From the NCBI RefSeq assembly GCF_900177815.1, contig NZ_FXAZ01000002.1, forward strand, positions 556,814 through 620,813: a stretch of 64,000 nt of DNA, given 5' to 3'. The position numbers and the translations under genes are program-made. Under the pieces are notes generated by a model. It was not told where the DNA came from, made no database searches, and worked only from the letters and a program-made list of their open reading frames with translations. Positions 63,910-64,000 of the stretch are shown here, piece after piece. The first letter of the stretch is position 1. Every line of letters starts with the position of its first letter. This stretch comes from Paenibacillus aquistagni. GTDB lineage: Bacteria; Bacillota; Bacilli; Paenibacillales; Paenibacillaceae.

Positions 63910-63930
63910 CGTTATACCCATTCCTTTCGC

Positions 63931-63984
63931 TTCGCTCAAGGCACAAAACGGAATGAAATCCGTCAGCCTTGAGCGATTTTGTTA
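63931..63984. terminator. Hairpin upstream of the TmrB-like gene, at the window edge
   Basis: CGCTCAAGGC (63933-63942) pairs with GCCTTGAGCG (63966-63975), then ATTTTGTTATT on the plus strand. It may be a terminator or a leader structure of the TmrB-like gene; the right edge prevents a choice. Confidence 0.5.
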
Positions 63985-64000
63985 TTCTTGAGTTACAGAG

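Overview
The window looks like chromosomal DNA of a Paenibacillus-type member of the Bacillales. GC is moderate, ribosome binding sites are strong and G-rich, GTG and TTG starts are common, and the families fit: CvfC, YkyA, TmrB, HemAT, BceAB-type ABC exporter, T-box leaders and SLH surface proteins. I see no rRNA, tRNA, CRISPR, phage or insertion sequence. About 45 genes can be supported, most transcribed leftward (minus strand).

Layout. 1-8.6 kb: end of a WYL regulator, a DinB-fold protein, an ABC-F ATPase, an RsgA-type GTPase, a metallo-beta-lactamase-fold hydrolase and CvfC. 8.8-13 kb: a chemoreceptor with a SigD-type promoter, then a lysine riboswitch driving a LysP-type permease. 13-17.2 kb: GH95 and GH29 alpha-L-fucosidases with a catabolite-control (cre) site upstream. 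17.5-24.2 kb: transglutaminase-like protein, HAD phosphatase, a frameshifted gene remnant, KDPG aldolase plus ROK kinase, a small membrane protein, and a YkyA/polysaccharide deacetylase pair. 24.4-30.2 kb: topoisomerase III, glutathione peroxidase, nitroreductase and a CatE-like extradiol dioxygenase. 30.3-41 kb: membrane GDPD, AIM24 protein, HemAT oxygen sensor, CmcI-like protein, esterase, acetyltransferase, secreted GH18 chitinase and a FrnE-like DsbA protein. 41-51.3 kb: an SLH surface protein, a hybrid kinase carrying two kinase modules with its SARP-like response regulator, and a T-box-controlled NhaC-type transporter with a PqqB-like hydrolase. 51.5-57.7 kb: GH20 hexosaminidase, T-box-controlled proS and a second GH29 fucosidase. 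58-64 kb: a BceAB-type exporter, a second chemoreceptor and a TmrB-like protein.

Themes. Glycan use: five glycoside hydrolases (GH95, two GH29, GH20, GH18) point to fucosylated and N-acetylglucosamine-containing glycans and chitin. RNA-based amino-acid sensing: lysine riboswitch, two T-boxes (one on an NhaC-type carrier, probably for tyrosine). Redox or electrophile stress: three separate promoters (nitroreductase, extradiol dioxygenase, FrnE-like DsbA) carry the same TTACT-N7-AGTA palindrome, which looks like a YodB/CatR-type regulon whose regulator is not in the window. Motility and sensing: two membrane chemoreceptors and HemAT.

The most useful leads are the shared palindrome regulon, the T-box/NhaC/PqqB-like operon, the double-module hybrid kinase, and a frameshifted gene remnant at 19.8-20.05 kb. 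No wholly new system is evident.
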